NCBI RefSeq assembly: GCF_000429465.1
Contig: NZ_AUBX01000011.1
Location: 186,001-250,000 of the forward strand
Length of the DNA stretch: 64,000 nt
Source of the DNA: Algoriphagus vanfongensis DSM 17529
Lineage (GTDB): Bacteria > Bacteroidota > Bacteroidia > Cytophagales > Cyclobacteriaceae
Reading direction: 5' to 3'
The notes under the pieces were generated by a model. That model saw only the letters and a program-made list of their open reading frames with translations, was not told the origin of the DNA and ran no database searches. Position numbers and translations under genes: made by a program. Below, piece after piece: positions 34,976 to 42,982 of this stretch (positions are counted from its first letter, which is position 1; each line of letters starts with the position of its first letter).

Positions 34976-36562
34976 ATGAAAAAGATAACAACTCTATTTC
35001 TAGGACTGAGCCTAATGACTGCCTCCTGCGATAGCTTTTTGGAAGAAAAGCCAGTAGATGAGGTAGCCTCTAACCAATATTTTCAGAGACCGGAGCATGC
35101 CAGAGATGCGGTAAATGCGCTCTACAGACGTGGTGCGATGCAGATGTATGAGACGGGCGTTTACTCTGGTTCCAGAATTATGTTTGGAGCCTATGTGTCC
35201 GGCTTTGTGGACAATGATTACAAAGGACAGGAGTTTCATGTGCAGCGTGGACAAAACATCGTGTTTGATGGCTTGAACCTGTCTGACTACTTCAATTCCA
35301 TGTGGTCTGATATCTACGTAGGGATCTCCAGAGCCAACAATGCGATCAAGTATATCCCGGAAACTCCAGGGCTTACTGAAGCAGATGCCAATCAGTATTT
35401 GGCAGAGGCGAGATATTTCCGTGCGTACAATTACTACTTCCTAGCTCGAATGTTTGGGGATGTGCCGATGGTGACAGAGCCTTACGAAAGCTTGGAAAAC
35501 CTTTTCCTAGAGCGCACTCCTGTAGCTCAAATCTATGACCTGATCCTAGAGGATTTGGAGTTTGCGATTAACTCAGGTGGTTTGCCACAAGCGACGATGG
35601 TAGGCAATGCCGGACGGATCACCAAAGGAGTGGCTCAGACACTTTTGGCTGAGGTCAATTTGACCATGAGCGGTGCTGCCGTGAATGCCGACCGATATAC
35701 TCAGGCTGCACAAGCTGCCAGAGAAGTGATCAATTCAGGTGTATATTCTTTGGTGCAGCATAGCCGTGCCGGAGATGGAGAGTTGCTAGCTAATGGATCT
35801 GCCTACAACAAGATCAAGGACAGCGAGCAGATTCCTAGCGAATACATCTATTTCTATGAGTTTGACGCGACGATTGCAAACAATGGCTATCCAGCATTGA
35901 GTTTCCCTGTGAGCATGGCGCCGTTGGTATCTTATGCGATCACCAACAATGCCTATGGACCTACTCCAGATCTTTTGAATTCGTATGATGCCGAAAATGA
36001 TCTCAGAGTGCAGGAGAAGCAGTATTTCCACTCTTCCATCGTGATCGACGGAGAGACTGTTGAGTTCAATACTTCTCCCTACATGTGGATGGATGAGACG
36101 GCGATTTTCGGATCTGCTCAGTCTAGCCGTGACATCCCGGTGTCCACCTACGCCGATGTATTGTTGATCGCTGCTGAAGCTATCGCTCAGTCCGAAGGGG
36201 TAACCCAAGAGGCTGTCGATTACTTGGCACAGATCAGAGAGAGAGCTTACTGGAAAGAAGATCCTCAGGCAATCAGAAGCCAGCTTTCTTCACTTTCCGT
36301 AGAGGAGTTTGTAGAGGAAGTTTGGAAAGAAAGAGTAAGAGAATTGGTCTACGAATTCCCGATTTGGTTTGACGTGATGCGTACGCGCAAGTTCCCTCAG
36401 GCTGCTGAAGGCGGATCCGGTGAGATCGAATTTGTCGACGCGGTAGGAGCTGTGAATTTCTTCGGAGCTACTGTCAAAGAATCTACCATGCTATTCCCAC
36501 TTCCAGAGCAAGAGCTTCAAAGAAATCCATCTTTGACTCAGAATCCTGGATATGCGAATTAA
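34976..36562 (+). CDS. SusD/RagB-like nutrient-binding outer-membrane lipoprotein
   Basis: A 528-residue lipoprotein (lipobox LMTASC, C18) forming the lid of the SusC channel. N-terminal TPR-like helices (ARYFRAYNYYFLARMFGDVPMV) and the C-terminal RERAYWKEDP and ERVRELVYEFPIWFDVMR segments are characteristic. It is followed by a long hairpin (36589-36621) that may lower expression of the next two genes. Confidence 0.95.
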   Translation: MKKITTLFLGLSLMTASCDSFLEEKPVDEVASNQYFQRPEHARDAVNALYRRGAMQMYETGVYSGSRIMFGAYVSGFVDNDYKGQEFHVQRGQNIVFDGLNLSDYFNSMWSDIYVGISRANNAIKYIPETPGLTEADANQYLAEARYFRAYNYYFLARMFGDVPMVTEPYESLENLFLERTPVAQIYDLILEDLEFAINSGGLPQATMVGNAGRITKGVAQTLLAEVNLTMSGAAVNADRYTQAAQAAREVINSGVYSLVQHSRAGDGELLANGSAYNKIKDSEQIPSEYIYFYEFDATIANNGYPALSFPVSMAPLVSYAITNNAYGPTPDLLNSYDAENDLRVQEKQYFHSSIVIDGETVEFNTSPYMWMDETAIFGSAQSSRDIPVSTYADVLLIAAEAIAQSEGVTQEAVDYLAQIRERAYWKEDPQAIRSQLSSLSVEEFVEEVWKERVRELVYEFPIWFDVMRTRKFPQAAEGGSGEIEFVDAVGAVNFFGATVKESTMLFPLPEQELQRNPSLTQNPGYAN

Positions 36563-36588
36563 GCATTCCTAAATCCATCAGAGTGGAC

Positions 36589-36632
36589 AGGGTCAGGAGA
36601 GCTTTCAGCTTTTCTGGCCCTATTTTCGATTT
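36589..36632 (+). terminator. Hairpin after susD-like gene (partial terminator)
   Basis: A 14-bp stem with several G-T wobbles (36589-36602 with 36608-36621) and loop TTTCA, followed by ATTTTCGATTTT. Its position within the operon fits transcription attenuation between the highly expressed susCD pair and the enzymes downstream. Confidence 0.6.
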
Positions 36633-36775
36633 TAGGAGGCCTTCCCGGAGATTTAGATTCCCAAATTGAGCCATTCTGCACAGGTAAGTATTGGTATTCT
36701 CTCGACTTTTGGATTATTTAGCGCCCTCTTAGTCGGGATATGCCCCGCAATCTCTAGTAAATCAAATAAACCTAT

Positions 36776-38548
36776 ATGTTTTCCAAAACTAAATTACTTT
36801 GGGCCTGCCTGGCCATGGGGGTACCCATTTGCTCGGCTACAGCCCAAACTCAGCTGCATTTAGCTGATTTCTCCAACAACAAAGGCTCTTGGTCTGAAGT
36901 CGCCAAAGTATGGGCCAATCCTCTGGGGGAAAATGAACTCCTAAGCTCCGGAAGCGGTGCCATCTTGGTCAATCAGCCCAGTAAAAAGAAAGAAGGAGTC
37001 GATATCGTCTCTAATGAAAAGTTTGGCGATGCCGAAATCACCCTCGTGTACATGATGGCTCCCGGATCCAATTCTGGACTCTATCTCCAAGGACAATACG
37101 AAATCCAGCTTCGAGACAGCTGGGCAGTAGTGGAGCCTAAGGCAGGTGACAATGGCGGAATCTACGAGCGCTGGGACGAAAGCAAACCCGATGGACAGAA
37201 AGGCTATCAGGGATATGCTCCCCGTCAAAATGCTTCCAAAGCTCCTGGCGTATGGCAAGAGCTGAAAGTACGCTTCAAAGCTCCTCGTTTTGATGCTGCT
37301 GGACAGAAGACTGCCAATGCAAGAATAGAATCTATCGTGCTCAATGGAGTCGAAATCCATCGGGATGTCGAGCTTTTCGGACCTACCCGTGGAGCATTGG
37401 CTGGAGGCGAAGTAGCCGAAGGACCTATCCGCATCCAGGGAGATCATGGCCCTGTGGCGATTCAGTCCTTGACTGTAAAGCCAATGGACACGCCAGCTCC
37501 TAGCTTCTCTGCAATTTCTTACGAAGTCTATCCGGGATCTTTCAGAGAGATGCCTGCACCAGCTGAATTGAAGGCTGCCAACACAGGTTCTATCTCTTCT
37601 TTTGATGAGTTTTCTACGGGCTTGACAGAGGCTTCCCTGACCAAAATGGAAACCAAGCTATCTGTGAAGGAAGCAGGAAACTACACCTTCACGATGACTG
37701 TGCCTAATGGCATGGGGTCATTGCAGATCGATGGAGGTCAGGCCGAATTGAAAGGCGGAACTATCCGCGTGGAGAAGAACCTGACAGCCGGCGAGCATGC
37801 CGTGACCATCTGGGCTTCCAAGCCGCAGGATTGGACGACTGAAGGATTTGAATTGACCGCTTTCGCAGATACGATGTGGGAGACGACCTATAGCATGTCA
37901 GCGGGAAGCAGACAAGGATGGGCGACTGATCCTATCTTGGTGGACGCCGAGGATGTGCCTGTATTGCGTTCATTCATTCAGGTGCCGGATGCACCGACCA
38001 TTTCTCATGGGATTTCTGTGTCATCTCCATCTGGGACACATTTCTCCTATGATTTGAATTCCAATCAGATCATCCGAGTATGGAGAGGTGGCTTCTTGGA
38101 TGCCACACCGATGTGGAATAGCCGTGGTAATGGCGTTTCCAGACCTATGGGGGCTGTGGCTGAGCTGAATCAAGGCGACGAACTGTTCTATACTTCTTCT
38201 TTTGCTCCGATAGCGGATGAGTTGAAATCTAAAGGATATCAGATTTTGGGTCCTGGGTCAGTAGAGTTTACGGCTGTTTCCGAATCCGGAAATGAGTTCA
38301 AAGATAAAGTGCAGGTCTTGGAGGGAGGAAAAGGAATCGTACGAACGATCACCTATTCAGATTTTCCTGCTGATACATGGATCAAAGTAGCTCCTGGACA
38401 GGTCTTGGTAACCATCGATCGTGGATTGTATTGGATTGAGGACAGTGGATTGTTCCTTTCTATTAGTGAAAAGATCCAACCAGAAGTTCAAAATGGATCA
38501 ATTTACATTCCAGCCAAGGCGAGTTTCCAATATCGCCTCCTGTTTTAA
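36776..38548 (+). CDS. DUF1080 (3-keto-glycoside hydrolase-like) exported protein
   Basis: A 590-residue exported protein. The N-terminal DUF1080 domain (residues about 30-235) has the family pattern NSGLYLQGQYEIQLRDSW and GGIYERW. DUF1080 proteins are now known as 3-keto-disaccharide hydrolases that cleave glycosides oxidised at C3. The middle part (about 250-365) is a carbohydrate-binding-like beta-sandwich (GNYTFTMTVPNGMGSLQIDG), and the rest is beta-rich without a family I can name. It precedes a PVC-type beta-propeller with cytochrome c. Confidence 0.82.
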   Translation: MFSKTKLLWACLAMGVPICSATAQTQLHLADFSNNKGSWSEVAKVWANPLGENELLSSGSGAILVNQPSKKKEGVDIVSNEKFGDAEITLVYMMAPGSNSGLYLQGQYEIQLRDSWAVVEPKAGDNGGIYERWDESKPDGQKGYQGYAPRQNASKAPGVWQELKVRFKAPRFDAAGQKTANARIESIVLNGVEIHRDVELFGPTRGALAGGEVAEGPIRIQGDHGPVAIQSLTVKPMDTPAPSFSAISYEVYPGSFREMPAPAELKAANTGSISSFDEFSTGLTEASLTKMETKLSVKEAGNYTFTMTVPNGMGSLQIDGGQAELKGGTIRVEKNLTAGEHAVTIWASKPQDWTTEGFELTAFADTMWETTYSMSAGSRQGWATDPILVDAEDVPVLRSFIQVPDAPTISHGISVSSPSGTHFSYDLNSNQIIRVWRGGFLDATPMWNSRGNGVSRPMGAVAELNQGDELFYTSSFAPIADELKSKGYQILGPGSVEFTAVSESGNEFKDKVQVLEGGKGIVRTITYSDFPADTWIKVAPGQVLVTIDRGLYWIEDSGLFLSISEKIQPEVQNGSIYIPAKASFQYRLLF

Positions 38549-38569
38549 TCTAGACCCCAGAGAATTGCT

Positions 38570-40492
38570 ATGTACAATACACTAACTAAATTGAAAACCT
38601 GGACTTTGGGAATCTGTGCCTTGACTATTGGGGCTGCAGCCATTGCTCAGGAGTCACCGATGGAAGAGGATTTTTTCAAAATCCAAAAAGTCCCAGCTCC
38701 GGAAGGAGCCCTGCTTGAAGTCGGTGGGTTGACTATGATGCCCAATGGTAAACTGGGCGTTGCCACCCGTAGAGGGGATGTCTTTATCGTAGAAAACCCT
38801 ACTTCCAACAATCCATATTGGACCAAATATGCTTACGGACTTCATGAGATTTTGGGCTTGGCCTATCATGAGGGATCTCTATACATGGTGCAGCGAGGTG
38901 AATTGACCAAGCTGACCGACCTCAACTCTGATGGCAAAGCTGATCAGTACGAGACCGTCGCCAGCTGGCCGCTATCTGCCCACTACCACGAGTACAGCTT
39001 TGGTCCCAAAGTGACTGCAGAAGGAGACTTTATCGTGACGACCAATGTGGCCTTTGGCAACCAAGAATGGTGGAGAGGCGAGGCCAAAGTGCCTTACAGA
39101 GGGATGACCTTGAAAATCCATCCGGATGGCACCATCGAGCCTTATGCGGCAGGAATGAGATCTCCAGCTGGACCGGGCATCTTGAATGGTGAAGTATTCT
39201 ATACCGAAAACCAAGGTGACTACATGGCTTCCGGTGGCCTTTGGCATTTGGAAAAAGGAGACTTCTCCGGTCACCCGGCTTCTTTGAGATGGTCTCATTT
39301 GCCGGAGATTCCGATCAAGATGAACTCCGAGGAGTTTGACGCAGTCGTAGATCCGATGAAAATCGACAATGGCCGTGGAGGTTTTGCGAAGCCAGAAAAT
39401 GTGGTGGATTCAGAATACATTACTTTGGCACAGGCCAAGGAAAAACTTCCTGAAATCAAGTTGCCAGCCGTATGGTTGCCTCATGGTGTACATGGGATCT
39501 CCAACTCTGAGCCGATCGTGATTCCTCAGGATTATTGGGGACCGTTTGGTGGACAGATTTTGGTCGGAGACCAAGGTCAAAGTAAAATCATGCGTATCAT
39601 GCTGGAGAAAGTGAATGGAGTCTATCAAGGTGCTTCCATTGACTTCAGAGCTGGATTCCAGTCTGGGGTACTCCGAATGGTATTTGCAGACGATCAGTCC
39701 CTTTTCGTAGGGGAAACCAACAGAGGTTGGGGTTCTGCTGGGGATGCCAATGAAGGCTTGCAGCGATTGGTGTGGAACCGTGCGATTCCTTTTGAGATGA
39801 GAACCGTCAAGGCTAAGCCTGATGGATTTGAAATCGAATTCACCAAGCCGGTGGACAAGAAATCTGCGGAGGATCTGACTTCCTACATGATTTCCAGCTA
39901 TACCTACAAGTACTTCCCAGTCTACGGAAGTCCTCCAGTAGAAAACAAGGAACATGAAATCCTGGGCGTGGAAGTATCTGAAGATGGAAGAAAAGTGAGA
40001 ATCGCCATCGCAGAACCGCAGCAGTTCCATGTGCATCGCATCAGCCTTCCGGGCGTGAGATCTGCGAGCAATTCCCATGAATTGGTGCACACAGATGCGT
40101 ACTACACGCTGAATGAGATTCCTTCCGGAGCGAAGATGACGATAAAGCCAAAAGTCGTAGAGAAGCCCGTAGAAGAAAAACCAAAGGTAGCGGCGAAGCC
40201 AGCTGTAAAACCGGCTGCTCCTGCTGCGACAGCGATCCCTTCAGAGGCTGAAATCAAAACGCTTTTGGCTAAAAATACCTGTACTGCTTGTCATGCGACA
40301 GATAAGAAAGTCGTAGGACCTGCCTTTAAGGATATTGCAAAGAGAGGCTATACTGCTGAGAAGATCGTCGAACTGATCTACAATCCTCAGCCGGAAAACT
40401 GGCCGGATTATGCGACACCGATGGCTCCTATGCCTCAAGTGCCAAAGGATCAAGCATTGAAAATCGCGAACTGGATCAACTCCTTGAAGTAA
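38570..40492 (+). CDS. PVC-type beta-propeller protein with C-terminal cytochrome c
   Basis: A 640-residue exported protein. A beta-propeller of the sorbosone-dehydrogenase-like / PVC-type kind (residues about 40-400; GVATRRGDVFIVENP, LPHGVHGISNSEPIVIP) leads into an Ala/Pro/Lys-rich linker (about 525-560). A class I cytochrome c domain follows, with heme motif CTACH and axial-Met region MAPMPQVPKDQALKIANWI. It probably oxidises a sugar or sugar derivative and passes electrons to the periplasmic chain. With the DUF1080 neighbour this suggests a 3-keto-sugar route. Confidence 0.85.
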   Translation: MYNTLTKLKTWTLGICALTIGAAAIAQESPMEEDFFKIQKVPAPEGALLEVGGLTMMPNGKLGVATRRGDVFIVENPTSNNPYWTKYAYGLHEILGLAYHEGSLYMVQRGELTKLTDLNSDGKADQYETVASWPLSAHYHEYSFGPKVTAEGDFIVTTNVAFGNQEWWRGEAKVPYRGMTLKIHPDGTIEPYAAGMRSPAGPGILNGEVFYTENQGDYMASGGLWHLEKGDFSGHPASLRWSHLPEIPIKMNSEEFDAVVDPMKIDNGRGGFAKPENVVDSEYITLAQAKEKLPEIKLPAVWLPHGVHGISNSEPIVIPQDYWGPFGGQILVGDQGQSKIMRIMLEKVNGVYQGASIDFRAGFQSGVLRMVFADDQSLFVGETNRGWGSAGDANEGLQRLVWNRAIPFEMRTVKAKPDGFEIEFTKPVDKKSAEDLTSYMISSYTYKYFPVYGSPPVENKEHEILGVEVSEDGRKVRIAIAEPQQFHVHRISLPGVRSASNSHELVHTDAYYTLNEIPSGAKMTIKPKVVEKPVEEKPKVAAKPAVKPAAPAATAIPSEAEIKTLLAKNTCTACHATDKKVVGPAFKDIAKRGYTAEKIVELIYNPQPENWPDYATPMAPMPQVPKDQALKIANWINSLK

Positions 40493-40512
40493 TCCCATCC
40501 GCTATCGAATCG

Positions 40513-40546
40513 AAACCGTCAGTCATCCGACTGACGGTTTTTTATT
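40513..40546 (+). terminator. Terminator of the SusC/DUF1080/cytochrome operon
   Basis: A 12-bp stem AAACCGTCAGTC / GACTGACGGTTT with loop ATCC (40525-40528), followed by a T-rich run. It starts 21 bp after the cytochrome gene stop. Confidence 0.88.
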
Positions 40547-40623
40547 TTTCAGGGTTTTTTTGGATTCGTCCCTAAATGAACCTAGGGCAAGGATCAATCA
40601 AAAAGCTCCTACTGGGAGCCGGT

Positions 40624-40803
40624 TCATTTACCCTCCTGTAGTTCTAGTTGCTTTATCTGGTTGAGGACTGCTTCGGCCTCGGCCTGTTTTTGATCACTCG
40701 CAGTTCTGTTGACAGTTGAGAGTTGATACGCTTCTTTCTGGAGTTTTTTGTATTGCTCCTGAAGTAGCTCCAGTTTTGATTTCTTTTTGAATAATCCGAA
40801 CAT
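40624..40803 (-). CDS. Lacal_2735 family small coiled-coil protein
   Basis: A 59-residue protein, MFGLFKKKSKLELLQEQ, with a coiled coil and the family signature LSTVNRTASDQKQAEAEAVL. The start is the ATG at 40803; an upstream in-frame codon would overlap the SDR gene. It lies 7 bp downstream of the SDR gene on the same strand. Function unknown; the family is widespread in Bacteroidetes. Confidence 0.78.
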   Translation of the reverse strand: MFGLFKKKSKLELLQEQYKKLQKEAYQLSTVNRTASDQKQAEAEAVLNQIKQLELQEGK

Positions 40804-40810
40804 AGGTCTG

Positions 40811-41539
40811 TTATGAATTAATGCTGGACATCCCGCCATCTACATGGAGTATTTGGCCAGTCATCCAGGATGCGTGATCTGAAAGGAGAAAGGATGCCAT
40901 CGCGGCTATATCTTCAGGCGAGCCGATTCTTTTGAGTGGATGTCTGAGTGCATTCGCTTCTTTTTTCTCCTCCGATGCCAAAAGCTTTGCTGCCAATGGC
41001 GTATCTGTGATCGAGGGAGCGATTGCATTGACCCGGATCGAAGGGGCAAATTCCGCCGCAAGGGATCTGGTCAGGCCCTCTATTGCGCCTTTGGATGCTG
41101 CCACTTGAGAATGGAAATTAAATCCTTTTTGCACGGCAATGGTCGAGAAAAGCACGATAGAGGCAGTGCCTGAAGCTTTCAATTTGGGAAGAACTTGCTG
41201 AATCACCTTGATAGCTCCTACGACTTGTAGGGAATAGTCGCTTAGAAACTCTTCTGCTTTGATTCTGGCAAAGGGTTTCAGATGGATACTTCCCGGACAA
41301 TAAACCAGGCCGTCCAGTGTGTCCGGTAGAAAACTAGCATCCAGGCTAGAATCCCGCGCATCATACTGGATCATATGTTGGTTTTCCGCAGGGTCTACCG
41401 GAGTTTGATGATAGGTTCCGAACACCTGATTTCCATTTTTCGAGAGATTGGAAGCGAGGGATTTTCCGATTCCGGAGGAGGCACCGATGAGCAATATGTT
41501 TTTCAAAGGAGTTGAATTTTTAGGAAAGTCAATCGCCAC
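40811..41539 (-). CDS. SDR family oxidoreductase-like protein, atypical active site
   Basis: A 242-residue short-chain dehydrogenase. The NAD(P)-binding GASSGIG is at residues 19-25. At the catalytic YxxxK, the lysine is K150 but the tyrosine position 146 is Val (HSQVAASKGAIEG), so classic SDR proton relay is not possible. The serine region FSTIAV is present. The C-terminal segment RVNAIAPSITDTPLA is normal. A TTG at 41506 (giving MKNILLIGASSG) is an alternative start. The substrate is unknown; a related Flavobacteria group shares the V/SASK pattern. Confidence 0.85.
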   Translation of the reverse strand: MAIDFPKNSTPLKNILLIGASSGIGKSLASNLSKNGNQVFGTYHQTPVDPAENQHMIQYDARDSSLDASFLPDTLDGLVYCPGSIHLKPFARIKAEEFLSDYSLQVVGAIKVIQQVLPKLKASGTASIVLFSTIAVQKGFNFHSQVAASKGAIEGLTRSLAAEFAPSIRVNAIAPSITDTPLAAKLLASEEKKEANALRHPLKRIGSPEDIAAMASFLLSDHASWMTGQILHVDGGMSSINS

Positions 41540-41905
41540 AAAGTCTTGGGCTTTCGTGCAGGATCAACCTTGAAAAGGCAGGATTTGTTTAGGGAGAGGC
41601 AGGAAATCCTCCGCTGAATAGAGGAAGTGGAGCGGTGGGAGGTCTGTCAGGTGGCAGGCCTCCAAAGCTGAGGCGGATTCCAGAAGCAGGAGAAAATAAA
41701 GAAAAGGAGCTGGGGGAATAAGCTTTGAAGTTCCAGTCCGAGCAACCATCGGTATTCTTGCATCGCAAAGGAAAGTGTGTTGCTGGTTAAACTGCGGGTA
41801 ATCAGGCTCTTTGCTATTGTTTCTTGCTATAAAATGTCAATTTTATCCAGTAAATTGATCCTGTATTATTTAATTCTTTGTTACACATTTTTAAACAATC
41901 AAGCC

Positions 41906-42385
41906 ATGGACAATAAAGTATCCATCGTGTTCACACCAGCTGAACTTCAGGCGATCCAAGATGCGATCGCCGTTTTAGAATCGACGCTAGATTCTAAATT
42001 GATTTCCCTCACAGTAGAAGAGCGCAAAGAGCTCAACAAAATGGGAGAGGCATCCAGACCTTTTGTAGGAAAAGTGACGGATTATGTGCAGACCAACCCG
42101 GAGTTTATTTCTCCCTTCAACAAGGTGGATGAACTGCTCGAGGATTGGACGCTGATTGGCCAGTTGGGGCCCTTGTATAATACGCTCAATCAGATCGTGA
42201 CCAATATGGACGATACGCTCATGGAAGCAGGAGCCGAGGTGCTGGAGCAGGCAAATCTCTATTATGGCTCCGTGCAGCAGGCTGTCAGGGTCAATATGCC
42301 CCACTCCAAACCGGTCTATGATGATCTAAAGGTACGCTATGAGAAGCGGAGCAAAAGGCGGGGAGGTGATCCCGCAGCTGCCTAG
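41906..42385 (+). CDS. Hypothetical helical protein, 159 residues
   Basis: Starts at ATG 41906 (MDNKVSIVFTPAELQAIQ). The frame is open 43 codons further upstream, but that part is hydrophobic and noncoding-like. The protein is helical, ends in a basic tail (RYEKRSKRRGGDP) and has no cysteine or membrane segment. The closing terminator (42399-42429) supports a real gene. No family recognised. It directly precedes the 21-bp repeat array. Confidence 0.7.
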   Translation: MDNKVSIVFTPAELQAIQDAIAVLESTLDSKLISLTVEERKELNKMGEASRPFVGKVTDYVQTNPEFISPFNKVDELLEDWTLIGQLGPLYNTLNQIVTNMDDTLMEAGAEVLEQANLYYGSVQQAVRVNMPHSKPVYDDLKVRYEKRSKRRGGDPAAA

Positions 42386-42398
42386 TTTTTGAGTGATC

Positions 42399-42429
42399 AA
42401 CCGGGGCGAAAGTCCCGGTTTTTTTTTGC
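42399..42429 (+). terminator. Terminator of the 159-residue gene
   Basis: Stem AACCGGG (42399-42405) / CCCGGTT (42414-42420) with inner pairs and a GAAA-type loop, followed by nine T. Confidence 0.85.
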
Positions 42430-42440
42430 TGTCCCGGCTG

Positions 42441-42755
42441 CTCAGGAATGTGTTCAGGACATTAATTAATGTGTTCAACACATTAATTAATGTCTCTGAG
42501 GCTTTCCGGAATGTGTTGAACACCTTCCCGAATATCTTCAAGACCTTCCGAAAAGTGTCTATCCCTATAAATAAAGATTCCACCTCCTTCCGGAGAGTCT
42601 TCATCACTTTCATTTGAGTCTTTGACAGATTCCCGAGAGTCCAGAACAGTAAAAATAAGGTCTTGAAGACTTTATGGAGAGTGTTGGAGTCCTTCTGCCG
42701 AGTCTTCAGGACTATAATTTACCTGTTAGACACATTCCCGAGTCTGTTGGCAGGG
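42441..42755. repeat. 15-unit, 21-bp-period degenerate palindromic tandem repeat
   Basis: Fifteen successive 21-bp units lie head to tail with no insertion or deletion. Each unit starts with an 8-bp near-palindrome (TTCCGGAA, TTCCCGAA or TTAATTAA types) followed by a 13-bp segment around a second near-palindrome (GTGTTGAACAC, GTCTTGAAGAC, GTGTTCAACAC types). TT stands at unit positions 1-2 in 11 of 15 units, and GT at positions 10-11 in 11 of 15. Because both parts are palindromic, the array looks nearly the same on either strand. Units 1-5 are best conserved and later units decay. Both strands stay open for much of the array (minus frame to 42718), each reading heptad-like Leu/Phe repeats. 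Confidence 0.85.
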
Positions 42756-42809
42756 AATCAATAGGATAGTGGATTTTTCAATCAGAATTGTAAATTCTCA
42801 ACGGTCCGG

Positions 42810-42977
42810 CTATGCGCAGTGCGGGATTAAAAAGCCGAAACTTTCAACCTTGCACAAACGGTAGCCAAAGCTGTGTTTTGTGTTTTTAAATTTATTAAAC
42901 AAAAACGTCAAAGCAGAGCTTTTGCGGAATTGAGACACCGACTTTTCGTCTATATCTTCAGCCCGCATTGCGTATAG
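42810..42977. repeat. 168-bp imperfect palindrome upstream of the DUF4062 cassette
   Basis: Outer arms CTATGCGCAGTGCGGG (42810-42825) and CCCGCATTGCGTATAG (42962-42977) match as inverted repeats at 14 of 16 positions. Inner arms GCCAAAGCTGTGTTTTG (42864-42880) and CAAAGCAGAGCTTTTGC (42909-42925) match at 14 of 17. The centre is T/A-rich (GTTTTTAAA...TTAAACAAAAAC). The whole unit could fold as one long hairpin, as in attC-type recombination sites or a MITE. Canonical attC core triplets were not found. Confidence 0.65.
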
Positions 42978-42982
42978 GTTTT

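Noticed and set aside
42326..42718. Long open minus-strand frame with heptad-like repeats across the 21-bp array
   Set aside because: Kept only as a property of the repeat. Both strands are open because the unit is palindromic with few stops, no good start codon precedes most of the frame, and it would run into the terminator and 3' end of the 159-residue gene.
42441..42755. CRISPR array
   Set aside because: Units are contiguous with no unique spacers, repeats are degenerate, and no cas genes are nearby.
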